A DNA stretch of 64,000 bases from Candidatus Rifleibacteriota bacterium (GTDB lineage: Bacteria > Muiribacteriota > Ozemobacteria > Ozemobacterales > Ozemobacteraceae): the NCBI GenBank assembly GCA_905236675.1, contig CAJOND010000022.1, positions 101,522-165,521 on the forward strand. The letters run 5' to 3'. Positions 16,981 to 26,844 of the stretch are shown here, piece by piece; positions within the stretch are counted from its first letter, which is position 1, and every line of letters begins with the position of its first letter. The position numbers and the translations under genes are program-made. Under the pieces are notes generated by a model. It was not told the DNA's origin, made no database searches, and saw nothing but the letters and a program-made list of their open reading frames with translations.

Positions 16981-19785
16981 ATGTTTGGTTGGTTTTATAA
17001 GCTTTTAAGGTTGATAATTCCAGATTTCAACAAAATGCAATTGGATAAACTAGAAAAAATTGCTTTAAATGTCAATGATTTGGAAGAAAAATACAAAAAT
17101 CTAACAGATGAACAATTAGCAGGCAAAACAGAAGAGTTTCGTAAGGAACTTTACGATGGACTCCCACTTGAAGAAATAAAAGAAGAAGCATTTGCCGCAG
17201 TAAGAGAAGCAAGTAGACGTGTATTGAATATGCGTCATTATGATGTCCAGATTATTGGTGGACTAGCTCTACATGATGGCAGAATAGTTGAAATGAAAAC
17301 AGGTGAAGGTAAAACCCTTGTAGCAACCCTTCCCTTATACTTAAATGCTTTGGAATTAAATCCTCAATGGTTAAAACTAGCCAAAGAAATTGGACAAAAA
17401 GAATTTAAACCAATATATGATGAAAAGAACGGTGTTTGGATTCCTGTTGGTCGTGGAGCTTTACTGGTAACAGTCAATGATTACCTTGCAAAACGTGACT
17501 CTGAATGGATGGGAAAAATATTCAAATTCCTAGGAATGACCGTAGGATTAAATATTCATGGTCTGGATGCGGAAGAAAAGCGTGCTGCATATGCTGCAGA
17601 TATAACATACGGCACTAATAACGAATTTGGATTTGACTATCTTCGTGACAATATGGCACTTTCAGTTGCAGAATGTGTTCAACGTCCTGAATTCAACTAT
17701 GCAATAGTAGATGAAGTTGACTCTATTCTTATTGATGAAGCCAGAACCCCCTTAATTATTTCAGGACCTGCCGAAAAAGCAACTTCTCTTTATTATATTT
17801 TTGCTAAAGTCGCTAGAGATATTTTAAAAGAAGAAACCGAAGAAATGCAGGAAAAGGGGCTGAAAGGCGATTATACCGTTGATGAAAAGAATCATGGTAT
17901 TTCCATTACTGAACAAGGTATTACCAAAGTTGAAAAAGCTCTAGGCATAGAAAATCTATATGCCGATAACAACATGGATTCGGTTCATCACTTACAAAAT
18001 GCTTTAAGAGCTAAACATTTCTTCCACAAAGATAAAGAATATATTGTCAGACCAAGAGAAGATGGACGAGGTCAAGAAGTTGTAATCGTTGATGAATTTA
18101 CGGGCCGTTTAATGTTCGGACGTAGATATTCCGATGGTTTACACCAAGCTATTGAAGCAAAAGAAGGTGTTCCTATACAGCAGGAAAACCAGACTTTGGC
18201 TTCCATTACTTTCCAGAATTACTTTAGATTGTATCGAAAATTGGCTGGTATGACAGGTACAGCTGAAACAGAAGCAAAAGAATTTAAAGAAATTTATAAA
18301 TGCGAAGTTGTTGTTATTCCACCAAATAAACCCTGTATTAGAAAAGACCTTCCTGATGTTATCTATAAAACCGTTAAAGAAAAGTTTAACGCAATCGTTG
18401 ATCATATAATAGAAATACACAAAACAGGCCAACCTGTTTTAGTAGGTACTATTTCTATTGAAAAATCAGAATTGATTGCTGCTATGTTAAGAAAACGTGG
18501 TTTTTCATGTCAGGTTTTAAATGCAAAATATCATGAAATGGAAGCAGAAATAGTTGCACAGGCAGGTCGAGAATCAGCTATAACAATCGCAACAAATATG
18601 GCAGGCCGTGGAACCGACATCCTTTTAGGTGGGAATCCAGAAATGCTTGCCAAAAAGGAAACTAGACAAACTGAAGGTCCTGCATACGAAGAAGCTCTCG
18701 CAAAATATAAAGAAATCTGCGAAACAGAAAAACAGCATGTAATTGCAGCTGGTGGTCTCTTTATATTAGGAACTGAAAGACATGAATCCAGACGTATTGA
18801 TAACCAGCTTCGTGGTCGTTCTGGTCGTCAGGGAGACCCTGGATGCAGTCAGTTCTATCTGTCTATGGAAGATGACTTGATGCGTCTGTTTGGTTCCGCT
18901 CGAATTGTTGGTGTAATGGAAACTCTCGGTTGGGAAGAAGGAGAACCTATAGAACACAGTATGATTACCCATTCTATAGAAAATGCTCAACGCAGAGTTG
19001 AATCATACCATTTCGATATGCGTAAACATGTTCTTAAATACGATGATGTCATGAATGAACAAAGAAAGATCATTTATGATCAACGACGTAAGGCCTTAGA
19101 AGAAGATTCTGTTCATGATTACGTTCTTGGTATGATTGATTCTGTTCTTGAAAGAATGGTCGGTCAGGCAATAGAAAATGTTGATCCAGACGATATAGAT
19201 TACGAAGCTCTAGCAGAACAAGTTAAGAAGATTTTCCCAATTGAAGCAGTTGGCGGTAGAATAGTCAGAGGCAAATCAAAAGGTGAACCTGGACAGCTCT
19301 GTACCTACCAGAAAAGAGAGCTATTTGAAGAATTACAAAGACGTGTTCTTAATAAACTTCAGGAAAAAATTGATGAAATCGGTGAAAAAGATTTTTATCA
19401 AATGGAAAAGTTCTTACTTCTACAAATTGTTGATGCTAAGTGGAAAGACCATCTGCACAATATGGATACTCTTCAAGATGGTATACATTTGAGAAGCTGG
19501 GGTCAGAGAGATCCTTTGGTAGAATACAAAATCGAAGGTTTTGATATGTTCCAGGACATGATAGAAACTATTCGAGAAGATGTTCTTTACTATATGTTCA
19601 GAGTAACTTATTCGCATTCTGAAGAAAGAGAAGCTCAGGAACGACATGAAGCAGAAATGCAGTATAACCGTTCCGAAGAAGAATTGCCAAATACTCCAGC
19701 AGTAAAGCAAATAGAACCTTCTAGAAATGATCCATGCCCATGCGGTAGCGGTAAAAAATACAAAAATTGCTGTGGCGCAAAGTAA
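16981..19785 (+). CDS. secA: protein translocase ATPase SecA
   Basis: 934 residues from ATG 16981 (AAAGGGG upstream; the TTG at 16960 overlaps that site and is less likely). SecA drives preprotein export through SecYEG. Walker A MKTGEGKT is at 105-112; VTNNEFGFDYLRD-type, DEVDSILIDEARTPLIISGP, TNMAGRGTDI and GRSGRQGDPG motifs follow in order. The C-terminus CPCGSGKKYKNCCG is the zinc-binding SecB/lipid tail. An extra segment of about 34 residues (about 125-158) sits between Walker A and VTVNDYLAKRD. Cytoplasmic and membrane-associated. All key motifs are intact. Confidence 0.97.
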   Translation: MFGWFYKLLRLIIPDFNKMQLDKLEKIALNVNDLEEKYKNLTDEQLAGKTEEFRKELYDGLPLEEIKEEAFAAVREASRRVLNMRHYDVQIIGGLALHDGRIVEMKTGEGKTLVATLPLYLNALELNPQWLKLAKEIGQKEFKPIYDEKNGVWIPVGRGALLVTVNDYLAKRDSEWMGKIFKFLGMTVGLNIHGLDAEEKRAAYAADITYGTNNEFGFDYLRDNMALSVAECVQRPEFNYAIVDEVDSILIDEARTPLIISGPAEKATSLYYIFAKVARDILKEETEEMQEKGLKGDYTVDEKNHGISITEQGITKVEKALGIENLYADNNMDSVHHLQNALRAKHFFHKDKEYIVRPREDGRGQEVVIVDEFTGRLMFGRRYSDGLHQAIEAKEGVPIQQENQTLASITFQNYFRLYRKLAGMTGTAETEAKEFKEIYKCEVVVIPPNKPCIRKDLPDVIYKTVKEKFNAIVDHIIEIHKTGQPVLVGTISIEKSELIAAMLRKRGFSCQVLNAKYHEMEAEIVAQAGRESAITIATNMAGRGTDILLGGNPEMLAKKETRQTEGPAYEEALAKYKEICETEKQHVIAAGGLFILGTERHESRRIDNQLRGRSGRQGDPGCSQFYLSMEDDLMRLFGSARIVGVMETLGWEEGEPIEHSMITHSIENAQRRVESYHFDMRKHVLKYDDVMNEQRKIIYDQRRKALEEDSVHDYVLGMIDSVLERMVGQAIENVDPDDIDYEALAEQVKKIFPIEAVGGRIVRGKSKGEPGQLCTYQKRELFEELQRRVLNKLQEKIDEIGEKDFYQMEKFLLLQIVDAKWKDHLHNMDTLQDGIHLRSWGQRDPLVEYKIEGFDMFQDMIETIREDVLYYMFRVTYSHSEEREAQERHEAEMQYNRSEEELPNTPAVKQIEPSRNDPCPCGSGKKYKNCCGAK

Positions 19786-19818
19786 AAAACATATTAATGA
19801 AGCCTATATGTCTTATCA

Positions 19819-20298
19819 ATGACAGAAAATAGCGGAAAAAAAGAAAAAAGTTCTATTTATTTAATAGAAGCAATGATTGTTCTTGCTGTTCTGTCTACTT
19901 TGTTATTACCTTGTTTTTTTCTTATATCTGAATATGTTAAAGGTGGAACAAAGATTAAAAGTAATCTTGAGATTTTAGCTTCATTAGAAGAAAAGCTTGA
20001 TATTATTCTAGCTATGCCTTTTAAAGATATTCCTGAGGGGAAAAGCCAGAATATTATTATTGAAGCCAAAAATGGGAGTAAACTTGATTTAAAAAGTATA
20101 ACTTTATCTAACAAAAAAGTTGACTTTGAATGTATAGTAGAAGAGTTTCCTTCTAATTTCTCAGCGGTTAAAAGTGTTTCTTCTCATCTTGTCAACAGAA
20201 TATCTGTTAAAAATGCCTTAAAAAGAATTACTATTAATGCCAAATGGGGAAATGGAGAAAATTTACAGCTGGTATCTTTTAAGGCTAATATAGAATGA
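19819..20298 (+). CDS. prepilin-like protein (PilV/GspI type)
   Basis: 159 residues. A charged leader TENSGKKEKSS is followed by IYLIEAMIVLAVLSTLLLPCFFL, a pilin-type helix with Glu at the fifth mature position if cleavage is after Ser12; the usual Gly at -1 is not present. The remainder is beta-rich with no recognisable domain. It begins 34 bases after secA and is followed by a PilX-like gene, so a second set of minor pilins is spread around prfB. Processing by a prepilin peptidase is uncertain because of the missing Gly. Confidence 0.6.
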   Translation: MTENSGKKEKSSIYLIEAMIVLAVLSTLLLPCFFLISEYVKGGTKIKSNLEILASLEEKLDIILAMPFKDIPEGKSQNIIIEAKNGSKLDLKSITLSNKKVDFECIVEEFPSNFSAVKSVSSHLVNRISVKNALKRITINAKWGNGENLQLVSFKANIE

Positions 20299-20384
20299 AT
20301 TACTTTTAATTGAATAAAAATTAATGTTAAAATAGGGGTTACTAGATAATAAAAGACAACAAATTACAAAAGGCTTAAATTATA

Positions 20385-20855
20385 ATGAAATATAATAATA
20401 AAAATGGATTTGTATTATCAGTAATTATAATTATTATTGGTTTGCTTTTTGTAATTTATTTCATTGTTTCTCAATCCTGGGCTATGTCGCTTTCCAGAAC
20501 CCGCTATGAAAATACTTTATACAATGCAAAAGCTTATTATATGGCTCGTTCTGGCATGGAACAGATAATATTAAAATTAGATACAATGAAAAAGTATTGT
20601 CACGAAGCTATTTTAAATCTTGAAAAAGCGCCTGTCAGTGAGAGAAATTATTTATTTTCTGTTTTTGTGGAAGATATTATCATACCCCCTCATGATGACT
20701 ATAAAAAAAATGAAAAGTTGGAATATTCTATAAATGAGTTTAATATATTTTATATAGATACTAAAAATTCGACATTAACTTTCGAAATAAAAGTTACTGG
20801 TAAATATAGTGGGTTTGAAAGCAGTATTAAGCGTCTTGTTAGCATAAGTCGCTAA
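20385..20855 (+). CDS. PilX/GspK-like minor pilin
   Basis: 156 residues. The leader MKYNNKNG ends in Gly, then FVLSVIIIIIGLLFVIYFIVSQSWAMSL is the hydrophobic helix, followed by RTRYENTLYNAKAYYMARSGMEQ, the A-x-x-G-x-E spine of PilX/GspK proteins. No Glu5. A beta-rich C-terminus ends VSISR. It resembles the PilX-like gene at 3546-4031 in size and plan and precedes prfB by 20 bases, so it may share a transcript with it. Confidence 0.7.
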   Translation: MKYNNKNGFVLSVIIIIIGLLFVIYFIVSQSWAMSLSRTRYENTLYNAKAYYMARSGMEQIILKLDTMKKYCHEAILNLEKAPVSERNYLFSVFVEDIIIPPHDDYKKNEKLEYSINEFNIFYIDTKNSTLTFEIKVTGKYSGFESSIKRLVSISR

Positions 20856-20875
20856 TAAAATTCAGGAGAAAGACA

Positions 20876-22001
20876 ATGGAATACGAAATAACGGAAAAAA
20901 TCAAAGGTATTCAAGAACGTCTCTCTGGCATTGGGAGCCATCTTTGACCTGCCAGAAAAACGTGAGCAAATCAGGGAATTAGAAGCATCAACATTGGATC
21001 CAAATTTTTGGAATGACAGAACAAAAGCTCTATCTATAAATCAAAAAATTGCAGAGCTAAAAAAGTGCTGCGATACTTTTGAATCAGTAGAAAAAGAATT
21101 TAAAGACAATGTTGACTTGATGGAAATGTATGAAACAGAAGACCCTGAGATGTTTAACGAACTGGTTTCCCAGTTAGATAACATAAATAAAACCATCGAT
21201 GATTTAGAATTAGGCACATTCTTAAATGAGCCATATGACCAATCCGATGTATATCTTTCAATAAAACCTGGAGCTGGCGGCACTGAAGCTACAGATTGGG
21301 CTTCTATGTTGTATAGAATGTATATACGATACTCAGAACAAGCTGGTTTTCAGTGTGATGTAATGGATTTACAAGAAGAAGAAAACGGCATTACTTCTGC
21401 AACTCTTAGAATAAGAGGACTTTATGCCTATGGTTATTTCAAAGGTGAAAAAGGTGTTCACAGATTGGTAAGAATTTCACCTTTCGATGCTAACAAAAGA
21501 CGTCATACCAGCTTCTGTGCTGTTGATGTTCTGCCTATTCTTCCAACAGATATTAACGTTGAAATAAAAGAAGATGATCTTAAACTAGATTTCTTCAGAA
21601 GTTCTGGTGCTGGTGGACAACATGTAAACAAAACAAGTTCAGCAGTCCGCATAACACATATTCCGACAGGGATAGTTGTTTCATGCCAAATTGAACGTAG
21701 TCAGCATCAAAACCGTGAAGTTGCTTTAGGAATGTTAAAAGCAAAACTTTATGAACTTGAACAAGAAGCAAAAAAGAAAGAAATTAAAAACATTCAGGGC
21801 GATCAGCGTGTTATCGCTTGGGGAAGTCAGATTCGCTCTTATGTATTTTGTCCCTACACAATGGTAAAAGATTTAAGAACCGGTCATTACACTTCTGATG
21901 TTCAAAAAGTTATGGATGGAGGACTTGAACCCTTTATAAAATCATATTTGAACTGGCATGCAAATGGGGAAAAACCTCGTAATGTAGTTGACGAAGAATA
22001 A
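20876..22001 (+). CDS. prfB: peptide chain release factor 2, with programmed +1 frameshift
   Basis: RF2 reads UGA and UAA. ATG 20876 (AGGAGAAAG upstream) opens a 23-codon leader that ends CTT-TGA-C at 20942-20948; after skipping T20945 the frame continues GAC-CTG-CCA (DLPEKREQI) to 22001, giving about 374 residues, the normal length. GGGAG just upstream (20933-20937) is the stimulatory Shine-Dalgarno-like element. The mature frame holds GAGGTEATDWASML, the tripeptide SPF that reads UGA (in RISPFDANKRRHTS), and the GGQ loop SSGAGGQHVNKT. This is the classic autoregulation: low RF2 promotes frameshifting and more RF2. TGA is thus a stop codon here. Confidence 0.97.
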
Positions 22002-22140
22002 TCTCTAGCCAAGCTAAACTTGGTGAGATAAGAATTGACTAAATTAGTATTGAAACAATATAATTATTTTAGGTATACCTTCATAGCAAACCATCTATAT
22101 TTTATATAGCGTGGCAATCTATAAAAAAGAGGGATAAATA

Positions 22141-23886
22141 ATGAAGTATAAAAATAGATTACACAAAAAAAATGGTAGTGCTATTTTGATGCTCGTGGGT
22201 ATTGTATCTGTACTCTATATTCTAGGAGTCATGCTTCTTAATTATTTGTCTCAAGAAAGAACTCTTACAACGAAACTTAGTGAAGACCTTCAAGCAGTCT
22301 ATCTTGCTGAAGCTGCTATTGAAAAAGCCATGGTAAAAATCCATGAAGTTTTTTCAAAAAAACTTATAGATGATGAAAATAAAATTGATGATACCGTTTT
22401 ATCTCTGTTAGATATTGACAGAGCTGAGAATTTCTCAATGAGGGTTAAGATAAACGATGGAGAAGTTTGTGAAGGTGGAACGGCAGAAGTATTAGTTCAA
22501 GTTGGAAATGTCAGAAGTACTGCTTTTAAAACTTATATAGATGAATATGTTGATGTTCCACAAAGTTTGAACTGTTATAGAAAAGAAAACAGAGAAACAT
22601 ATGCAGATAAATCCTTAGGGGGATGGCAAGCAAACCTAAGATTTGAATCTACAGGAACATATCGTTCTGCTCAAAGAAAAATTGAAGTAATGAGAGACTT
22701 GAAGGTTTCTGATCTAACTCCTCCTGCAGAGCACTATACACTTTTTATCACTGGAAAGAAAGACGAATATTTAAAAGAAGGTGAATTCCGTTTAAGAAAC
22801 TGGAGTGTTATAAGAGAGCTAAATGAATTAGTTCTTGATATAGCAAAAAAGACAAAACAGGCATTCCAAAATACTATGGGTAATACCAGCAGCAGTGATT
22901 TTTTCTGGGAACCAAATGTAGGAAGCAATGTTAGTTTTGAAGGCAACATTAGAGTTCAAACTTTGAAAGTAATCAGAGATTTGAGCATGTCTGTTTCTGA
23001 TGAAAAAGTTAAAGATTATGTTGATTTTTCTGTAAGCAAACTTCATCCCTATTTATGGGGAAAGGTTAGAACAAATGGCAGACTTCACGTTCATATGCCA
23101 TTTTTTGCAGCTGATGATATTATTAACTATTTTGAAGATAATTCAACTCAATCCTATCACAGACCTGAAATTGGCTATTTGTTTTGCAGCAACCAGCTCC
23201 ACGACCCATATCTAAGTAAATATACTACTTTCGAAGGTGAAATAATTAAGTATTATCAAAAACTCAAACCATATGTATTAGGAATCACTGAAACCCCCTA
23301 CCCTAGCTCAGAACCTTATACGGTTACTACAAAATTTGATTACGTAGTTAAAAATAAAGATGTTTTCCAACCAATGCAGCTTGAACGAATAAAAAAGAAT
23401 GCCAAAGATTATTGCCATCAGTTTTATGAACACGATTTAGTGCTTCAAGGCAGTTATTCAAAACCTGTTTCGGTATGGGGAATAATTTATGTGGACGGGA
23501 ATGTTAAAATAGGTGGCAGAATCTCTGGAAAAGGAATGATTGTATGCACTGGAAATATATATATAACCGACAATGTTATTCATGACAGTGGTGAATCTTT
23601 CCTTTCTCTTGTAGCTTTAAACGGTGGTGTTAAGCTAGACAAAACTCTTTCCGATGCAAAAGTCGAATCCGCAATATACGCAAAGAACTCTATTACTGGC
23701 GGAGAACAAATAAAAATATTCGGCAACCTTGTTGTAAATGAACTTAAAAGACAAAATGGCGAAGACGGGGAACTGATTATGCCAAAAAGAGTTTTAATAG
23801 ATTATGATTCTGGTCTGAAATCAAGAGCAGGTGAAAATGTTTGCTTCGATATTTCTGAATTAATTACTTCTCAAAGAGACATATAA
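22141..23886 (+). CDS. large PilX-like pilus assembly/surface protein
   Basis: 581 residues. The leader MKYKNRLHKKNG and helix SAILMLVGIVSVLYILGVMLL are of PilX N-terminal type, followed by LQAVYLAEAAIEKAM. The centre (about 100-420) is not recognised. The C-terminal 130 residues (IIYVDGNVKIGGRISGKG, then MIVCTGNIYITDNV) look like stacked beta-strand turns, as in bactofilin- or right-handed beta-helix-like parts of some pilus-linked proteins. It may be an oversized minor pilin carrying a surface domain. It is 139 bases after prfB and 42 before the HEAT gene. Confidence 0.65.
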   Translation: MKYKNRLHKKNGSAILMLVGIVSVLYILGVMLLNYLSQERTLTTKLSEDLQAVYLAEAAIEKAMVKIHEVFSKKLIDDENKIDDTVLSLLDIDRAENFSMRVKINDGEVCEGGTAEVLVQVGNVRSTAFKTYIDEYVDVPQSLNCYRKENRETYADKSLGGWQANLRFESTGTYRSAQRKIEVMRDLKVSDLTPPAEHYTLFITGKKDEYLKEGEFRLRNWSVIRELNELVLDIAKKTKQAFQNTMGNTSSSDFFWEPNVGSNVSFEGNIRVQTLKVIRDLSMSVSDEKVKDYVDFSVSKLHPYLWGKVRTNGRLHVHMPFFAADDIINYFEDNSTQSYHRPEIGYLFCSNQLHDPYLSKYTTFEGEIIKYYQKLKPYVLGITETPYPSSEPYTVTTKFDYVVKNKDVFQPMQLERIKKNAKDYCHQFYEHDLVLQGSYSKPVSVWGIIYVDGNVKIGGRISGKGMIVCTGNIYITDNVIHDSGESFLSLVALNGGVKLDKTLSDAKVESAIYAKNSITGGEQIKIFGNLVVNELKRQNGEDGELIMPKRVLIDYDSGLKSRAGENVCFDISELITSQRDI

Positions 23887-23928
23887 TTCTCTCTCTTCTA
23901 TTATTTAAAAATCAAGGCGGTAAATACG

Positions 23929-26832
23929 ATGTCAGAACGCAGAACTAGTATAACCATTGAAAACGAATTCGAAGACTTAATAACAGATTTAAGATCCACC
24001 TTGATTACTAAACGTCTTAGAGCTGTTAGAGAATTAGGAAAAGCCAAATGTCAGCAAGCCGTTGAACCATTAAGCTTTGTTTTAAATGACAGATCAAGAG
24101 ACATTAGATGTGCAGCTATTGAAGCATTGTTTCAAATATCTCCTAAAAACTTGTCGGAATTGGTAATACCAATGACAAGAGATAAATCTGCCGATGTTAG
24201 ATTAAGAGCAGCAAGAGCATTGTGTGTTTGCTCAAATGAAGAAGCTTTTGAAGCACTTGTTGTATTACTTTATGATGTTAAAGACGAAGTTGCTAATATG
24301 GCTGCAAAAAGTTTGTCTAAGCAGCCAACAAGCAGACTTTCAGATTTAATCAAACTCTTCTCTGATAATTCCTGGAAAATTCGAAGCAGAGCAGCTATGG
24401 CCATTACAAAAATGGGACGGCAAGCTGTAGAAGCTTTAAAGAATGCAGTAGACGATGAAGATTCTAATATTAGATTTTGGGCGATTACATGTTTAGGGCA
24501 TCTTAGAGATAGAAACAACACCAATCTTTTAATAAGCCGCCTTCAAGACAGTGATACTGGAGTTCGAGTAGCTGCTTTAAGAGCCCTAAGAGAAATTGGA
24601 GACCCTAATATTGCTCCTAAACTTTTTGAAGCTCTTTCCCAACCATCAGAACAAGTAAGAGACCTGGTTTATGAAATATTAAAAGATTTTGGAACTCATT
24701 CTATACCATATCTTATGGATTCTCTTTCCAATGAATTTTGGATGGGTAGAACTCTGGCAGCACAAGCTCTAACAGATATGGGTTCAGATGCTGTTTCGCC
24801 TTTGGTATCTGCCCTCCAGTCAGATGACAAAGAAAGACGTTTCTGGTCTATAAAAATCCTCGGCAAAATGCATGAAAAAACTGCATTTGATGAAATTGTA
24901 AAATTTTTAAATGATACAGACTCAGAAATCAGAATGGCAGCCCTAGGTGCATTAAGTGATTTTGGCGATCCTATAGCTATTCCTAAAATAATAGATAAAT
25001 TTATTGATCCTGCCTGGGTCGTCAGAAAAAGCGCATCAAAAGCTATTGTGGTTTTTGAACAACTTGCAGTTCAGCCTTTATTAAAAGTATTAACCTCTGA
25101 AAACGAAGATATGAAATACTGGGCATTAAGAGCCTTGGGAGAAATAAAACCTAAAGGAATAACTCCTGTATTAATTCAGAGATTTAAAGATAGTTCCTGG
25201 ACCATAAGAAATACTACGGCCGAAGTTTTAAGCCAGTATGGAGAAGAAGTTCTATTAGATTTGACAACTTTAGTCAAAGAATCAGATGACCTAGAAATCA
25301 GATATTGGATAATAAGAACTATAGGCAAAATTCATTCATATAGTTCTCTAATGCTACTTTATGGACTTTTGGAAGATCCTTCCGAATCTATCAGAGATGC
25401 AACTCAAAAAGCTTTATCTAATTACGGAACTGTTATAGTAGAAGATCTTTTTGCTCTTCTAAAAACAGACAAACGTAAAGTATTAGAAAGCATAAGTGCT
25501 ATATTCCAACACATTGGTCCCAAAACAATGGTTCCTATTCTTTGTGATGCATTAGGCAAATATGATGAGCACATGAATTACTGGATTAGACGTGTTCTTG
25601 TTTCCTTTAAAAATGAATCGCACCAGGAAGTATTAAATCTTTTGGAACATAGCGAAGATGAAGTAAGAAGACAAGCTATCCTTTGTATAGGTCAAATTGG
25701 AAACAAAAAAGATGCTTCTGTTATAGAAACTCATTTAAAAGATGAATATTGGCCAGCTAGAATAGCGGCTGCTGAAGTCCTTGGTGATCTGGGAGACTTT
25801 TCTTCTGTTCCATCATTAGCAGAAATCTTAGAAGATGACGACGAAGACTTAGCTTCTGCAGCTGTAATTTCTCTGGGAAAACTAAATGATGAAAGAGCTG
25901 TGCCAGCTTTAATTTCAACTCTTCAACGAGAAGCCTGGACCTTAAAATTCCATGCCATTAGAATATTAGGTGAAATGCATGTTAAGAGAGCATTCATTGA
26001 TTTGCTGAAATTGCTTGATGAGGATACATTAGATCTCAAAAATCATATAATTAAAGCTTTATCGCAAATACCTCACATAAGATGCTACGAAGAGTTAAAG
26101 AAAAGATTTGATAAAGAAAAAGATATTGATTCAAGACTTGCTTACATAGAAGCTTTTTCTGTAATAGGAGATCCAGCTATCATTCCTGATCTCATCAAAC
26201 TTTGTCAACAAAATGATAATATCGATGAGCGCAGAGGTGCAATAAGAGCGTTGGGTGCTATGCACGCAGTTCAAGCAAAAAGTGTTTTGATACAGACGCT
26301 GAAAGATAGCGATTCAACAGTGAGTCGTGATGCCTTAGCAGCTTTACATTTAATACTTTCACCTGAAGATTATAAGAAAACCGAAGTGGTAGTTACCACA
26401 ATAAGAAAGAAACAAGATTTATTCAAGAATAAATTTGATGAAGGAATGAATCAAATGAGACTTGGAAATCTGAAAAAAGCAGAAGAGTTACTTAAAGAAG
26501 CCGCAGGGATTAATCCAAGAGCCGCTTATGTTTATTCTGCATTAGGAAACCTTTACTATAAATTAGGGAAACTTATAGATGCTACAAAAGCCTATGTAAT
26601 GGCTACCAATATTACACCTGAAGATATAACTTTGAAATTGAATCTCGGCATGGTTTACTATCGACGTAGAGCGTATAAAGATGCTGTTACTATATTTGGT
26701 AACATTGCCAAAACTCTTGGAACTACAAGTCAGCAAGGAGCTTATTCTTTAAAAATGCTTAATAAAATAAAGAAAGAAGCTGAAGCAGCTAAGGCTGCAA
26801 AGCTTGCTGCAAATACCAAACCAAAACAGTAA
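23929..26832 (+). CDS. HEAT-repeat protein with C-terminal TPRs
   Basis: 967 residues built of about 25 HEAT/PBS-lyase-like repeats (about 10-820; recurring patterns such as VRVAALRALREIGDP, IRMAALGALSDFGDP and DRSRDIRCAAIEAL). These are followed by a charged helix and two to three TPRs (about 845-935; AYVYSALGNLYYKLGKLIDATKAYVMATNITPED). There is no signal peptide or membrane helix, so it is a cytoplasmic or peripheral scaffold. The repeats carry no recognisable lyase catalytic site. It starts with AAGGCGG upstream and is 12 bases before the zinc-ribbon/DNRLRE gene, suggesting joint expression. Partner unknown. Confidence 0.85.
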   Translation: MSERRTSITIENEFEDLITDLRSTLITKRLRAVRELGKAKCQQAVEPLSFVLNDRSRDIRCAAIEALFQISPKNLSELVIPMTRDKSADVRLRAARALCVCSNEEAFEALVVLLYDVKDEVANMAAKSLSKQPTSRLSDLIKLFSDNSWKIRSRAAMAITKMGRQAVEALKNAVDDEDSNIRFWAITCLGHLRDRNNTNLLISRLQDSDTGVRVAALRALREIGDPNIAPKLFEALSQPSEQVRDLVYEILKDFGTHSIPYLMDSLSNEFWMGRTLAAQALTDMGSDAVSPLVSALQSDDKERRFWSIKILGKMHEKTAFDEIVKFLNDTDSEIRMAALGALSDFGDPIAIPKIIDKFIDPAWVVRKSASKAIVVFEQLAVQPLLKVLTSENEDMKYWALRALGEIKPKGITPVLIQRFKDSSWTIRNTTAEVLSQYGEEVLLDLTTLVKESDDLEIRYWIIRTIGKIHSYSSLMLLYGLLEDPSESIRDATQKALSNYGTVIVEDLFALLKTDKRKVLESISAIFQHIGPKTMVPILCDALGKYDEHMNYWIRRVLVSFKNESHQEVLNLLEHSEDEVRRQAILCIGQIGNKKDASVIETHLKDEYWPARIAAAEVLGDLGDFSSVPSLAEILEDDDEDLASAAVISLGKLNDERAVPALISTLQREAWTLKFHAIRILGEMHVKRAFIDLLKLLDEDTLDLKNHIIKALSQIPHIRCYEELKKRFDKEKDIDSRLAYIEAFSVIGDPAIIPDLIKLCQQNDNIDERRGAIRALGAMHAVQAKSVLIQTLKDSDSTVSRDALAALHLILSPEDYKKTEVVVTTIRKKQDLFKNKFDEGMNQMRLGNLKKAEELLKEAAGINPRAAYVYSALGNLYYKLGKLIDATKAYVMATNITPEDITLKLNLGMVYYRRRAYKDAVTIFGNIAKTLGTTSQQGAYSLKMLNKIKKEAEAAKAAKLAANTKPKQ

Positions 26833-26844
26833 CTATTTAATCTC

